Positions 1 to 10,603 of a DNA stretch of 64,000 bases are shown piece after piece. A model generated the notes under the pieces. It worked only from the letters and a program-made list of their open reading frames with translations, ran no database searches and was not told where the DNA came from. Origin of the DNA: Amphibalanus amphitrite (lineage: Eukaryota > Arthropoda > Thecostraca > Balanomorpha > Balanidae). The DNA lies in the NCBI RefSeq assembly GCF_019059575.1, contig NW_024881994.1, positions 1 through 64,000 of the forward strand, given 5' to 3'. Each line of letters starts with the position of its first letter. Position 1 is the first letter of the stretch. The position numbers were made by a program, and so were the translations under genes.

Positions 1-505
1 TTAAACATTACGTTCAATACATTTTAGCGTCTCTTTAAATTATACCACAGAGATAGTCCCGACCAGACCACACAAGTAGGTGCAAGTGAGGCGCCATTGC
101 TATTGTGTAGGCGCTACCTGCTGCTTCCGCGGGACTTATCCCTTTAATAATGCCCTCAGTAAAAGTTGTATCAGCAAACCAGGTTGAACCCACAGTAACC
201 TTCATGAAATTGTCTGCTAGCTAAGCATTAACAAAATGAGAAACAATTGTGGTGCTTACGAAATGATGAATAATGTCTCGCTTTCGCATATGGTCTGAAC
301 GAACACTTACCTGAACAGTTTTCGCCACTTTCCCCTTCGTCCAGAAGTAACAGCTGCTGGTCGCTTCTAAAAAAAAAAGAAATATTACCTCACTTCAATT
401 GACACACCATGATTTAAAAAAAAATAGAAGGGTTATCATGGTAACACGCAATTCATCATTCATAATTCGGGTAGAAAGAATGATTATTCATTTACATGCG
501 CCCCC
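1..505. other. Intergenic, nothing recognised
   Basis: AT-rich sequence with short A-runs near 369 and 416. No coding stretch, inverted repeat or family match was seen before the TTAA element that starts at 506. Confidence 0.5.
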
Positions 506-1689
506 TTAACCTGCGCCCTGCTGGGGGGGGGGGGGTGTTTGAACACCCCCCTTATGGTTTTTCGCAAATATCTCAAAAACGGCGCTCGTTTTTTGTACGC
601 CTTATCACACATCAATTCTACACATGTTGTGAAAATTTCAGACCAAGGTCATTCAAGGTCAGGTCACCAGGTCACTTGAAGTGACCTCACCTCATAGTTT
701 CAATGTCTGTCATAGCTACACCGAGTGACCGATCGCTTTGAAACTTTCAGAGATTGCTAAGAGCAATAGCATGTACAAAATGCATATTTCAGAATTTTGA
801 TATCGATGACCTAAGGTCAGGTCAATTTTGCGACCTCCCCATTATAAGTCAATGGGAGAAAATTGAAATGCGCCTCTTTTGGACGAAAGACATTATAAAC
901 ACTCCCAAACACTGAATTACAAGTAATTTATACACACTGAACATGAAAATGGTGTCCATGACCCCTGTTTATGCCCTGAGGTCATCTTAGGTCACGAATG
1001 GCATCAACAGTTTTTCGCAAATTACTTTTGATAGAGGCATGCTAGAGCGATAAAAACGCCTTAGATGTGTTCAGCTCGACGATACGGATCAACTGATATG
1101 CAACATGACACTTTCCGGTCAGGTCATGACCTTGACCTGATGTCAAATTTTCAAGTTGACCTTTCAAGGTCAAGTTATAGTTCATTCGATGCGTCTTGAC
1201 GAGAGGAACACGATGTCGGTAAAAGTAAGCTCGTACAAGGCTTGGGTAAAAAATCATTGCAGAAAAACTGTTTCCGAAAAAATCGGCTATTTTGCAGTTT
1301 TTGCCCCCTGCATGCAAAACCGTTGACGTTAGGTCAAATCTGAGAGAATTATTCAGAAAGGGCGTTAATAGGGCTATCGAATGCGCTTTTCCGCGGCGCT
1401 TTACCTCTATTGGTTCCCGAGTTATGCGTTGGCTTCATGGAAATTGTCGACATTCGACCTGGAAATCGGCGAAATTTTGCCTTCAATGACCTCTGGTGAC
1501 CTGACCTTTGATTTGACCAAAAAATTGACCGTAGTGATTTCGTCATTATTTTTGGCGCTCTTTCGAACGCCGCCTTCCGCGTATCGCTACGTGGCCCAGG
1601 AGCCGAGTTAGAAGGGGAGGGGTGTTCAAACACCCCCCCCCCCCCAGCAGGGCGTGGAAATCCAGGACCCCCAGCCGGGCGCGGGTTAA
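506..1689 (+). mobile_element. TTAA element, family A copy 1 (piggyBac-like MITE)
   Basis: The element is bounded by TTAA at 506-509 and 1686-1689. The left end reads TTAACCTGCGCCCTGCTGGG and the right end closes with GGGCGCGGGTTAA. Just inside each end a G-run and C-run flank a self-complementary core (TGTTTGAACA on the left, TGTTCAAACA on the right), so each terminus can fold into a hairpin. The right end carries about 30 extra bases outside its hairpin. The interior has no long ORF but many AGGTCA/TGACCT hexamers. It is very similar along its length to 55786-56986 and related to the split copy at 49312-54848. TTAA duplication with CCC-type ends is the piggyBac superfamily signature; assignment to that superfamily is inference. 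Confidence 0.85.
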
Positions 1690-2856
1690 TGTAACTCACT
1701 CACTCACTCACTCACTCATTCACTCCCACTAATCCGCGCCGAGCCGGGAAGGGGCGTCTGGACCAGTCTGGACGGCCAACCCGTATTTTTTCTGAGCTGA
1801 GCGGAAAATTACCGTGCGTAGCGCCGCCAAACTTTGCCTACGTTTTCGGCCGTTCCTCTCAACAAAAGTTAGTTTTACTATCCTGTGTTAGTTAGTTTGT
1901 TAGTGTTGGTTACCCTGTGATGATCTACTCGCATCACCTTGAATTTAAAAATCAATTTTCTGTCCTTCACATACGTCTCGAAAGGGAAGGGAAATAATTA
2001 ACAGCTCAAAGAACAATGGGTCTTTTATACGCGCAACGAAGGAGAATGATGGTTAACCCTACTTCCCCATTCCCACTTTAATTTAAGGACATATTTCTAA
2101 CTTTTGAGGCAGTGAAACTGCCTCTCACGATTCACAGGCACGGCAGAAGTAACTCAATACAGAATGGTTCTTTCGAAATAAATATTACTTTATTTATTTG
2201 GATATGGAGATTGTTAAATGCAGACACATAAAACAGATTGGATGACCCCACATCTTACCTTGCGTACATTAGTACCAGACAGCATCTTGGACTATCAAAG
2301 TGGCCTGAACATCCAAGCTACCTGAAAAGAAAGCCTGCATGTAAGATAGCTAACAAGTCACCTGGAAAGAAAGCCTGTATGGTGAGATTTTTCTGTAAGC
2401 ATTTATCTTTCTTTAGCCGCTTTTAGTAACTAAGGCAGAAAGAAGACAATCTGTATGGCCAACGGGCATGCAGCAGGTGACTCATAATTTTTGTTGCCAC
2501 TGCAATTTTCCAACAACGAATTGAATTAAAAGGTCAAGAAAAATAGACTTTCAAACAAGGTATTAACGGTTCCTAGTACAATGCACTCTAGAGCTGGCCT
2601 TTACTCCTCACTTGAAAACCTTACATTGTTGACCTTCTCAACAACACACTTAGGTATATAGGTACCATTATATTTTATGAGGCAACTGGCATTATGCCTT
2701 CAATCGCTACATTTAAATGGCTGAGATGTGTGCAATTTGCAGTGTTATACACAAATGATGCTAAAAGGTCAGTTGTATGGTTGAGTACGGCATGTTGGGC
2801 AACTTAAAAAATAAAAAAAACTGGGCAAAGGACACCGCTGTATACAGTATACACCC
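1690..2856. other. Unassigned interval with a short (CACT)n tract
   Basis: A short (ACTC)n microsatellite lies at about 1694-1727. The rest is unremarkable AT-rich sequence, with only short ORFs of no recognisable family. Confidence 0.5.
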
Positions 2857-3590
2857 TTAAACCATATTCCGGGCGGGCTCTGAAAGGTAAGATTCCGGGC
2901 AGGCAGGGCAGGCTTATCAGCCCCCCGTTATTTCTCGAAAACCACGCATCGACGCAGCAAACGGCGTTTGATAGGTCGGTCAAAGAGCTACAACTTTTAA
3001 ATAAAAATGCGTCAGGTCAATATTGAGGTCACCAGAGGTCATAAAAATAAAATGTTATTGAAATAGTAACCTAAGTATAGTAGATAAAACTTTTGAATAA
3101 AGACATAAAATTGACACCATTGTGCTTCTCTTGTCGAGGCGATTCGAAACAAATACTTGATGACCTTCATTAAGGCCAATTTAAAACTTGACCTCTGGTG
3201 GGGGAGAGGTCATGACCCAATAGGGGCGGGGTTGATACGTCACGTTGTATAGCAAACGACGCGTGACTTGGCAAGGCAAGCAGTTTGGTGCCACTTACAT
3301 GTCTTTAGCGCCAATTTATCATGGTTTATTGACAAGCAACTATTGATGACCTCGCACGAACTCAGATGACCTTTTCCTGTCTCTGTCAGTAAATGATACC
3401 TGGATCGTCATAGATGATTCAATATGTCAAAATCCTGAAAGACTTGAGTGGTTTTGACTCGTTTCCACAAAGCGGTGCGCATTTCAAATTTATCCATAGG
3501 CTTGTAATGTAAAGATAATGAATCTGACCTGACCTTACCTCAGGTCATAGATATACAAATTCTGAGATATACAAAATGGACATAACGGTA
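2857..3590 (+). mobile_element. Decayed TTAA element, family E (3' end lost)
   Basis: It starts TTAAACCATATTCCGGGCGG, a mutated form of the family E end (TTAACCCTATTCCTGGCGGG). It follows the 44788-45802 copy through several landmarks: the CAGGTCAATATTGAGGTCACC block, a GTCGAGGCGATTCG-like block, and 'attctgagatatacaaa' near 3560. The G-run hairpin is degraded and similarity fades after about 3590, so the right terminus is missing. It is the oldest-looking member in the window. Boundaries are approximate. Confidence 0.65.
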
Positions 3591-3788
3591 GGTCATTGGG
3601 GGACCCACCCATAAGTTAAGGTCATAAGGCCAAAGTGGGTCTTAATTTCATTAAAGGTGACCCATAAGATAACAAAATGCTAAAACTGAGCTGAAAACCA
3701 TTTGGGATTGAGAGACTCTTCAAGCTTTGGCCTATTGACAATACACTAAGAGGTCATGACCATAAAATGTCTTTGAATGACCTAGTTA

Positions 3789-4114
3789 GGCGCGGGAACC
3801 GGGGGGGCTAGCGGGGGCTGAGCCCCTCCAACTTTTCGGCTGGGGGGCTCATTATGTATTTGAGCCCCCCCCCCTCCTCACAGCTGGAGGAATCAAAATC
3901 GGAAATCTACCAACATAATTTCATAGATTCATACAGAGGCACAGGAACCGGGGGAGGGGGCAGTGAGGGAAGCTTGCCCCCACAACTCTGGGGCCGTGGG
4001 AGCAGTGCCCCACAACTTTTCATGAGACCAGGAACTATTAGGGCAGCTTGTCCTCCCCAAATTAGGGGTAAAGTTAGAAGGGCTCAGCCCCCGCTAGCCC
4101 CCGGTTCCCGCGCC
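3789..4114. mobile_element. Short element with long GC-rich inverted ends
   Basis: The left end GGCGCGGGAACCGGGGGGGC is mirrored by GCCCCCGGTTCCCGCGCC ending at 4114. The match continues inward through CTAGCGGGGGCTGAGCCCC versus its complement at about 4080-4098, giving inverted ends of about 45-48 bp around a roughly 230-bp core. No clear target duplication is visible at either edge, so this may be a MITE of unknown superfamily or a secondary hairpin insertion. The core encodes nothing recognisable. Confidence 0.6.
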
Positions 4115-4394
4115 CGGCGCCACTGCCCAAAACCTACACTTATAAACATGGTGTTTTCCCCTAAACTGGATTCAGATTGGGATCCTGAACACAAGTACAT
4201 ACTTCAAACAGGTTAGTGCACAATGTAGGGCAGCCCTGCATTTTGTTGAATTGATCCGGAGCCAGAGTACCTACATCATTAATTGACCCCGAGGCCTGAG
4301 ATCTTGTAAAGAAATAGCAAGTAGCGGCTAGCCACATTTCAAGGGTAGTCGTAAAGCAGGCGTAACACTTCTTTTAGCAACCAAGGAGAGGTGC

Positions 4395-4560
4395 TGTAGG
4401 TTAGGTTGTAGGTTGTAGGTTTTAGGTGGTAGGTTTTAGGTTTTAGGTTGTAGGTTTTAGGTTGTAGGTTTTAGGTTGTAGGTTTTAGGTTGTAGGTTGT
4501 ACTGGTTAGGTCAGGTTTGGTTAGGTTTGGTTAGGTCTATTTTGGTTTGGTTTGATTAGA
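4395..4560. repeat. TAGGTT-type minisatellite
   Basis: A degenerate tandem array built from 'gtaggttttaggtt' units passes into GGTTAGGT/GGTTTGGTTAGG variants toward the right. The core TTAGGT resembles the arthropod telomere unit TTAGG, but the array is irregular and internal. Confidence 0.8.
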
Positions 4561-6287
4561 AAGCATCTCTGGGTATAGTGACCATCCGGCCCCGCTCCTT
4601 GGTTGCAAAAAGAAGTTGAAGTGTGACGCCTGCAAGTCCGGCCCAAACAATCGCATGGCAAATCGGTACTCTGCAATACCAGTATCCAACAAATAGATGT
4701 CTACAAATAATTTCCACTTACCTCACAGACTTCAAAAAGCTCCCAGCACAAAAAAAAACACAAATTAGTACCACCCAAAGCTTTATCTCTTCCAAATCCC
4801 AACACTGACACCGCCACGTGGTGAGCCGTGCCGCGCCGATAACACCGCAACAAAAAACAGTGTTGTTGCAACTACACAAAACTTCATCATACTCTAATTC
4901 ACGGGTTTCTAAGATACATAATATAATTAATTTATTTTTACACTTTTTTAAAAATAAAACAAACGTCTATTTTGATCGCTTCACATTCCACAGACCACAC
5001 TATAAATCATATCATGTTACGTTTTTGCTGCATGCCCGCGCTAGCCCGCGCTGATCAAGGCGTGCGTTTCCGAGCTTCAACACAGAGCCAGCCGATGGTG
5101 GCGCCGTCTGTGGCAGATATTGGAACTACGAACCATCAAATTTTTTAGTTTAGAGATAGATGGCGCCTAAGGTGGACAATTTTTGAGTCCACCGAAACAG
5201 ACTTGTTCTTTCGGATACGTTTACGTCCAGCTAAAAGGTGTTCTGTGCGTTTATTTTTACGTGGACTTTTTGGGTCCACCAAAACAGAATGTCCACAGTA
5301 AATCAGAAAAAAATCTTGAAAAGTCCACCTAAACCAGAATTTGGAAAGCAGATTACCTACTTTTGGCATCGTGCCACGTCACCACGTGTGGCGCCATGCC
5401 GTGCTGTCGTTATGAGAGAGCCTCCCAAAAAAGACAAACGAAATTCACAGCTCACGTTTTGGTAATATTGTTTTATTACGTCCTTATCGTTTGACCAATG
5501 AAAAATCTTAATTTGATTAAAACCGTAATGATTCCAAAAGATTCCCCGTAATAGGCCCTTCAAACTAATGACGTAAGATATTGTGATTCTTTTGAAAAGT
5601 GAATAAAATAAAGATGCGAGACGCACACTTACTTTCAGCAGTTACGTTTACGTCATAAAATTCATCGCTACAAAGATGATATTCACAAACAATCGTATCG
5701 TAAAATTATGTGAGGCAGAAAAAATGAACATTCTTTTCTAAAAAACTTTAGACTTTTGAATTTCCAGTTTGATTTTTATTTATTTTCATTATACTCGAAG
5801 GTAGAACACTTAGCTCATTTGTTATTTGAAATGACGTCACGAGTTCTATTTAGATACTGAATAATCATTTTACGGTAAATATCCAAGGCCATTCCAATTG
5901 ATATTTCGCTTCCGATCGCTTCCGCAGGCTGTTGAATATTGTTATACTTTTGTTTATATCTCAGTTCATTTTATCAAATCAAAATATTTCTTTCAATGGA
6001 TTGAAATACCTTTACCTAACCAAGCCACATGTGTCAGTATCATCTTTTATTGTTTATCAATCAATTTAATTGTTAATGCAAACTTTTCTGTTGGTATGTG
6101 AACAATCTTCATGTCACTCAATTCTCTCAAGTTGTGACCGTCATGAGCCTCCTTTATTTTGTATTCTGTATAATGTAACTGGATGCCTTTACTAATATGG
6201 CCTTTGTATAAGATTGTTTGTTTCTAACCATACTTTGGTATTCATAACTTCTTATGAAAGAAAGTTGTTAACATTTTGAGCACCTAT
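4561..6287. other. Unassigned interval
   Basis: No gene recognised. Between about 5168 and 5325 the heptamer GTCCACC or its complement recurs in both orientations (for example AAGGTGGAC near 5169, GGGTCCACC near 5273 and AAGTCCACC near 5320), suggesting a small inverted-repeat element whose ends I cannot set. The remainder is AT-rich. Confidence 0.4.
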
Positions 6288-6465
6288 GAGCTATGATCCC
6301 AATGGATCTCACGACAAAGTTGGGGAGCCAGATCTATGATCCGAGTGGATCTAGCGACAAAATTGAAGGGTCAGATCTATGATCCCAGTAGATCTCTCGA
6401 CAAAATTGAGGGGTTGGATCTATGATCTGAATGGATCTCGGATCGGGATCCATGGGATCGGATCT
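6288..6465. repeat. 43-bp minisatellite, about four copies
   Basis: The phrase CTATGATC recurs at 6291, 6334, 6377 and 6420, an exact 43-bp period. Each unit also carries a GGATCT and a CGACAAA core. The array runs into a GATC-rich palindromic tail (GGATCCATGGGATCGGATC) near 6440. Confidence 0.85.
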
Positions 6466-6470
6466 CAGAT

Positions 6471-7081
6471 CCATTTTTCCGGATCCAAGCACATGTCTGA
6501 TGCTCAGTACATTTAGTAGTTTTGACAGCCGTCAATGGTTTTGCTTGTGGCTGACAAAGTCCGAGAAACAAAAACAATATGCAAGAGCTGCATGCTTGAA
6601 ATTGCGAATTGTTATAACGAGCTATGTCTCAATATGAAATATGCGACATTGAACCAATAAACTATATACTAAATACACTTGCCTTTGCTATGAATTTATT
6701 CACTGGCTGATCCAAGGGGAGAGGACCTTTATATGTTTAGATGAACACAGTCGCGGCTCTCCTGTTCTTTTTTTCTTTTATTCTTTTTTCATTTTTGTTT
6801 TCCCTCTCCTTCAACAGTACTAATCTTCCATCCTTTTATTTTCCTCTTTCTTTTCCTCTTTTCCTCTCCGACCTGTTCCTCCGTCTGGCGCTGCGAGCCA
6901 GCCCTTTGCAAACGCCCGCACGCACACGCTCAAATAGGGCAGCCTCCTCGCTGCCTCACGGCAGTGGCATCTCCTATTGACTGGCAGCGGGTCGAGTCAA
7001 ATAGGACCATTGTCGACAGCTCCAAGATTAATGCTGATCGCTGGCTGGCCGAACCATCCTCGACTATTATGTGCACACCAT
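6471..7081. other. Unassigned interval
   Basis: Contains a pyrimidine-rich stretch from about 6765 to 6875. No gene or repeat family recognised. Confidence 0.4.
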
Positions 7082-7377
<296 letters not shown>

Positions 7378-7378
7378 C

Positions 7379-7396
7379 TGGGGGCTCGTCCGGGAT
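7379..7396 (+). promoter_or_regulatory. Primer-binding site, tRNA-Pro type
   Basis: TGGGGGCTCGTCCGGGAT begins one base after the 5' LTR. This 18-mer complements the 3' end of tRNA-Pro and is the same site that murine gammaretroviruses use. It would prime minus-strand DNA synthesis. Confidence 0.9.
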
Positions 7397-7474
7397 ATGA
7401 AAGAATGAGTAATTTTGCTGGGTAAGTAACGTAACGCAACCAAACTGAACGATTAGCCGACAAAGATAATTAAT

Positions 7475-7812
7475 ATGGATCTTCCTAATTTCGAACGATT
7501 GCTGGAAGCAGGACAGAAGCTCGGCTTAGAAGGAGAGAAGTTACAGCAGTTCATTCAAAAGGCAGTAGAAAGAGAAGAGAGGATGCAGGAAAGGGAAGAA
7601 GCGAGACGAAGGACAGAGATGGAAGAAGCAAGACGGAGGGAAGAGATGGAGTGGGAACGCGAAAGAGAAGAGCGTGAAAGAGAAGAACGAGAGAGAATGA
7701 GAGCACACGAATTGGAGATGAAAAACATCGAGCTGCAGGCTGCACATATAGCGGAAAATCAAAGGCAAGGGGGTGCAGCACCCGAAGTAGTGTCCGTTCC
7801 GAAACTACCGAC
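7475..7812 (+). pseudogene. gag: gag, N-terminal fragment cut off by the hAT insertion
   Basis: This is the first Met codon after the primer-binding site. About 112 codons precede the break. After a short N-terminal segment (MDLPNFERLLEAGQ), residues 30 to 95 are a run of Glu and Arg that should form a long charged helix or coiled coil. The frame is interrupted after the codons for Lys-Leu-Pro, where the hAT element entered. The 8-bp duplication CTACCGAC lies at both sides (7805-7812 and 10596-10603) and the frame resumes in phase after the second copy, so before the insertion gag and pol formed one open frame. As it stands, reading runs into the guest and stops at 7862-7864. Confidence 0.9.
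7805..7812. repeat. 8-bp target duplication of the hAT element (left)
   Basis: CTACCGAC, repeated exactly at 10596-10603. Eight bases is the hAT-superfamily length. Confidence 0.95.
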
Positions 7813-8709
7813 TAGTGGTGTCAATCGGTTACCGAAAATTTCGGTTACCGAAAATATATGCTGACCGATTTGGTAATCGGTCGGTCAGGCCCCCCAAAAA
7901 TCGGACACTTTCGGTCACCCTGCCAGTGAAACCATTTTCAAAAAGAGAAAAGATTCCATTTTTGCCTAGTTAAAATGAAATTTATTGGGATGATAATTAT
8001 AGAGTTGCAAAATTTCCCCCAAATGCCAAATGCCACATTTTGGCAACTTCATTAGCCATCCCACCCAGCAGGCAGCAGCCACCCATTGTCCAACCACAAC
8101 TACAAGCAGGCTGATTTTGACTCAGTTGGCCCCACAAGTACACACAATTTTGAAACTCTATTCCAGTCTAACTGTTAAAATTCACCTGTAATCAAAGCAG
8201 TATTGCCTACAAAAATCATTATACAGTCATCAAAAATGCAAGGACAAAAATAACTTGAATTACTGAAATGTGTTTCTGAAGACTGGACAGTTAGCACTTA
8301 GCACTTAGCAGTGATCACATTTACATTTCACAGGTGTTCTACTATTCCACATTCTCCTTAAATATTGCAGGTACCAACCAAATGTTTGAAATCTAGATGA
8401 CCACAACATAAAAACATAGGAATCTTGACAAAAACTACAGATTCGGCCCATGCCCGATTTCTGGAATCTTCCACATTCCAAACACAAGGAAGGATTTCGA
8501 AACAGATGCGCCATAACAGAAACTTTAAACCAGCTGATTAAGTTGCTGCAAAAAAAAGTTTTGGATTGTTACATGCTGCCTCGTGAATTATTTTATTGAT
8601 ATAAATGATCCAACACGATATTGAATGCTAATGAAATCAACATTGTGAGCATAATTCACTACAAGAAAATTAATTTCCCTTCAATAATTCGACCAAAAGG
8701 GCATATAAA

Positions 8710-9790
8710 CTAGATGCCGGCAGCGCTCTTGCGTTGCCTTGGGCCAGAATTGGAGGAACGGTACTGAGGGCACACACCGGGCCACACCACCGAAACCCAG
8801 ACTGAGCTTGGACTGAACCTGAAACCAAACGAAACATCCCAAAAATGCTTCGAAGCACGTGAGATTGGTGCGGATATCTTCCTACAGTATGGTATGAATT
8901 AACTGCACGTGCATAGTTCATGTCCCAGGCACCCCAGTGCAGTCATTTTCATAACATCATGTAGCGTGTGTCTAGTTCTATCAGTGTACCGACTTTTGTG
9001 TCGCTAGATCGACGTTTCCCGGGATCAGAGGATCCCTAGTCAAAACCGTTATCCGCCCCCCGCACGCGCAGCTTGCACCCCTGGGATATTATCTCGCCGG
9101 AATGTTACGACTCAATGTATTCTTCTTATGACCTGCAAGTTTTGAACCAGTTAGAGCGGCCGTTTACCCTGCAGGCGTGGCAACGCACGAAGGGGTGCAA
9201 TCGGCTTGCACGTACCTAGCTCATGCACCACAGAGTTTAGCTCAACCAAATGTGCACTATTTTGGAGGCCTTGCCTGAGACTACCATTGAACCGATTGTG
9301 AGGTTGATAGCTCAAAATTTCTTTGAGCCAGAGGACCTCACGTCAAAACGGTTTTCCGCCCCCAGCACGTGCAGCCTGCACCCCTCGCAGACGGTGACCC
9401 CCCTGGAAACTGGTTCAAGGTGTTACCGATGTGTCCCGCCAGTGTGGCTTTGTCCGTGACCTCGGGTTGACCTGTAGCCTTGACAAAAAATTTCGTGTCA
9501 CCGAAACTTTGAAGCGGAATAGCATGTGCCACGAAGCACTGAGCGAACCGAGGCCAGTACCAAAAGTTTACCTCGCCGGAGACGAGTCGAACGGTCCCAC
9601 TTTCGTCCCGATCGGTCCACCCATTTTGACTCCAGGTCCAAAAAGGCTTGGACAAACTCACATACTCACTCACATACTCACTCACATACTGACAAACAGG
9701 CTTGGCCGAACTTTTCTTCAGCGACCCACCAATGGGAATTTCCGGATGCAAAAGCATGCTATCGCATGCTTTTGATCCTCCAATTCTGGA
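8710..9790 (-). mobile_element. Helitron-like non-autonomous element nested in the hAT element
   Basis: The empty site is preserved in the other hAT copy (junction 39235/39236), which fixes both ends and shows that no target bases were duplicated. Read on the minus strand it starts TCCAGAATTGG after an A and ends ...GGCATCTAG before a T, which fits the Helitron rule A|TC...CTRR|T. An 8-bp stem with one mismatch (GGCAACGC-AAGA-GCGCTGCC) lies 9 nt before the CTAG end. The 14-bp word CCAGAATTGGAGGA at the 5' tip recurs inverted 34 nt from the 3' end, reminiscent of the asymmetric inverted repeats of Helentron/Helitron2. It holds a direct repeat (about 9039-9088 and 9343-9392), a 12-bp (ACTCACTCACAT) array near 9656 and no Rep/helicase gene. 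Confidence 0.85.
9656..9695. repeat. 12-bp tandem repeat within the Helitron-like element
   Basis: About three copies of ACTCACTCACAT. Confidence 0.85.
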
Positions 9791-10595
9791 TAAATATTAC
9801 GTCATCATCATACATCCTTTCGTTAGGGAAGAGAGGATCTTATTAAAAGTCAATCCTTGGTTCTTCTATTACTTTTTGCGCCACTTTAGCGCCACTTTGT
9901 AGGTATTTATTTTGTCTGCATATTTTGTTTTCTTGTAAAGATAAGACAAACAAGAGATAAGACAAAGTGCCTGTTAAATGAATTTTCATTTCATTTTTGG
10001 GACAAAATTCAAGCTCAGAGCTACCTAATACCTGCCTTTTCAGCTGGATTTTCAGTGTCAAATTCTTTGCAGAGTATCTCAGACCACATCTCAAGACTCA
10101 AGGCAAGTTTCCAAGCAGTTTTGATGTGTTTTGTGGTGTTTTGATTCCACCTTTTCTCCTAGGGAATGTTGTCATGAACATACCTATTACCAACCATTTG
10201 ACTTACCTACTAATTGATCGTGCTTTTGCATTATGAATGAACATTCTTCCTTACATAGACCACAGTAGATTCTTGACAATTCTAATTAAGCAAATCTGTG
10301 AAATGCTGAGGTCCATGTGTTAGTACACTCAGCAATGTAACTTCTACCACAAAATGTATTTTGCAGTGGCTAAGAATTGACTGAACTTGGACTGAAATGC
10401 CATTTCCCATTATTCTCCATCAGAATTTACCAAATATTTTAATTTTGGGGTAGAGTAATAGCAAATAGAATTTCGGTCAAATTTCGGTCAAATTTTGGCT
10501 TGGGATGTTATCGGTCGGTATTCGGTCGGAAATTTTTCCCAAATTTTGGTTTCGGTCGGTATCGGTCAGACATTTTTTGGAAAATGACATCACTA

Positions 10596-10603
10596 CTACC
10601 GAC
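10596..10603. repeat. 8-bp target duplication of the hAT element (right)
   Basis: CTACCGAC, an exact copy of 7805-7812. Gag coding resumes in phase through it. Confidence 0.95.

Larger units (their letters stand above)
7813..10595 (+). mobile_element. Non-autonomous hAT element, copy 1 (contains a Helitron-like insertion)
   Basis: The termini are TAGTGGTGTCA on the left and TGACATCACTA on the right, an 11-bp inverted repeat with one mismatch, bounded by the 8-bp duplication CTACCGAC. Subterminal regions are full of CGGT/ACCG words (TTCGGTTACCGAAAA on the left, TTTCGGTCAAATTTCGGTC on the right), a plausible transposase-binding array. The hAT part matches 38339-40040 essentially base for base wherever I compared, except for the extra 1081 bp at 8710-9790. 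It encodes no transposase; the longest ORFs are unconvincing. It splits the gag of the surrounding LTR element. Confidence 0.95.

Noticed and set aside
8305-8514. 69-residue ORF shared by both hAT copies (also 38831-39040)
   Set aside because: Identity only reflects the recent duplication of the element; no transposase motif.
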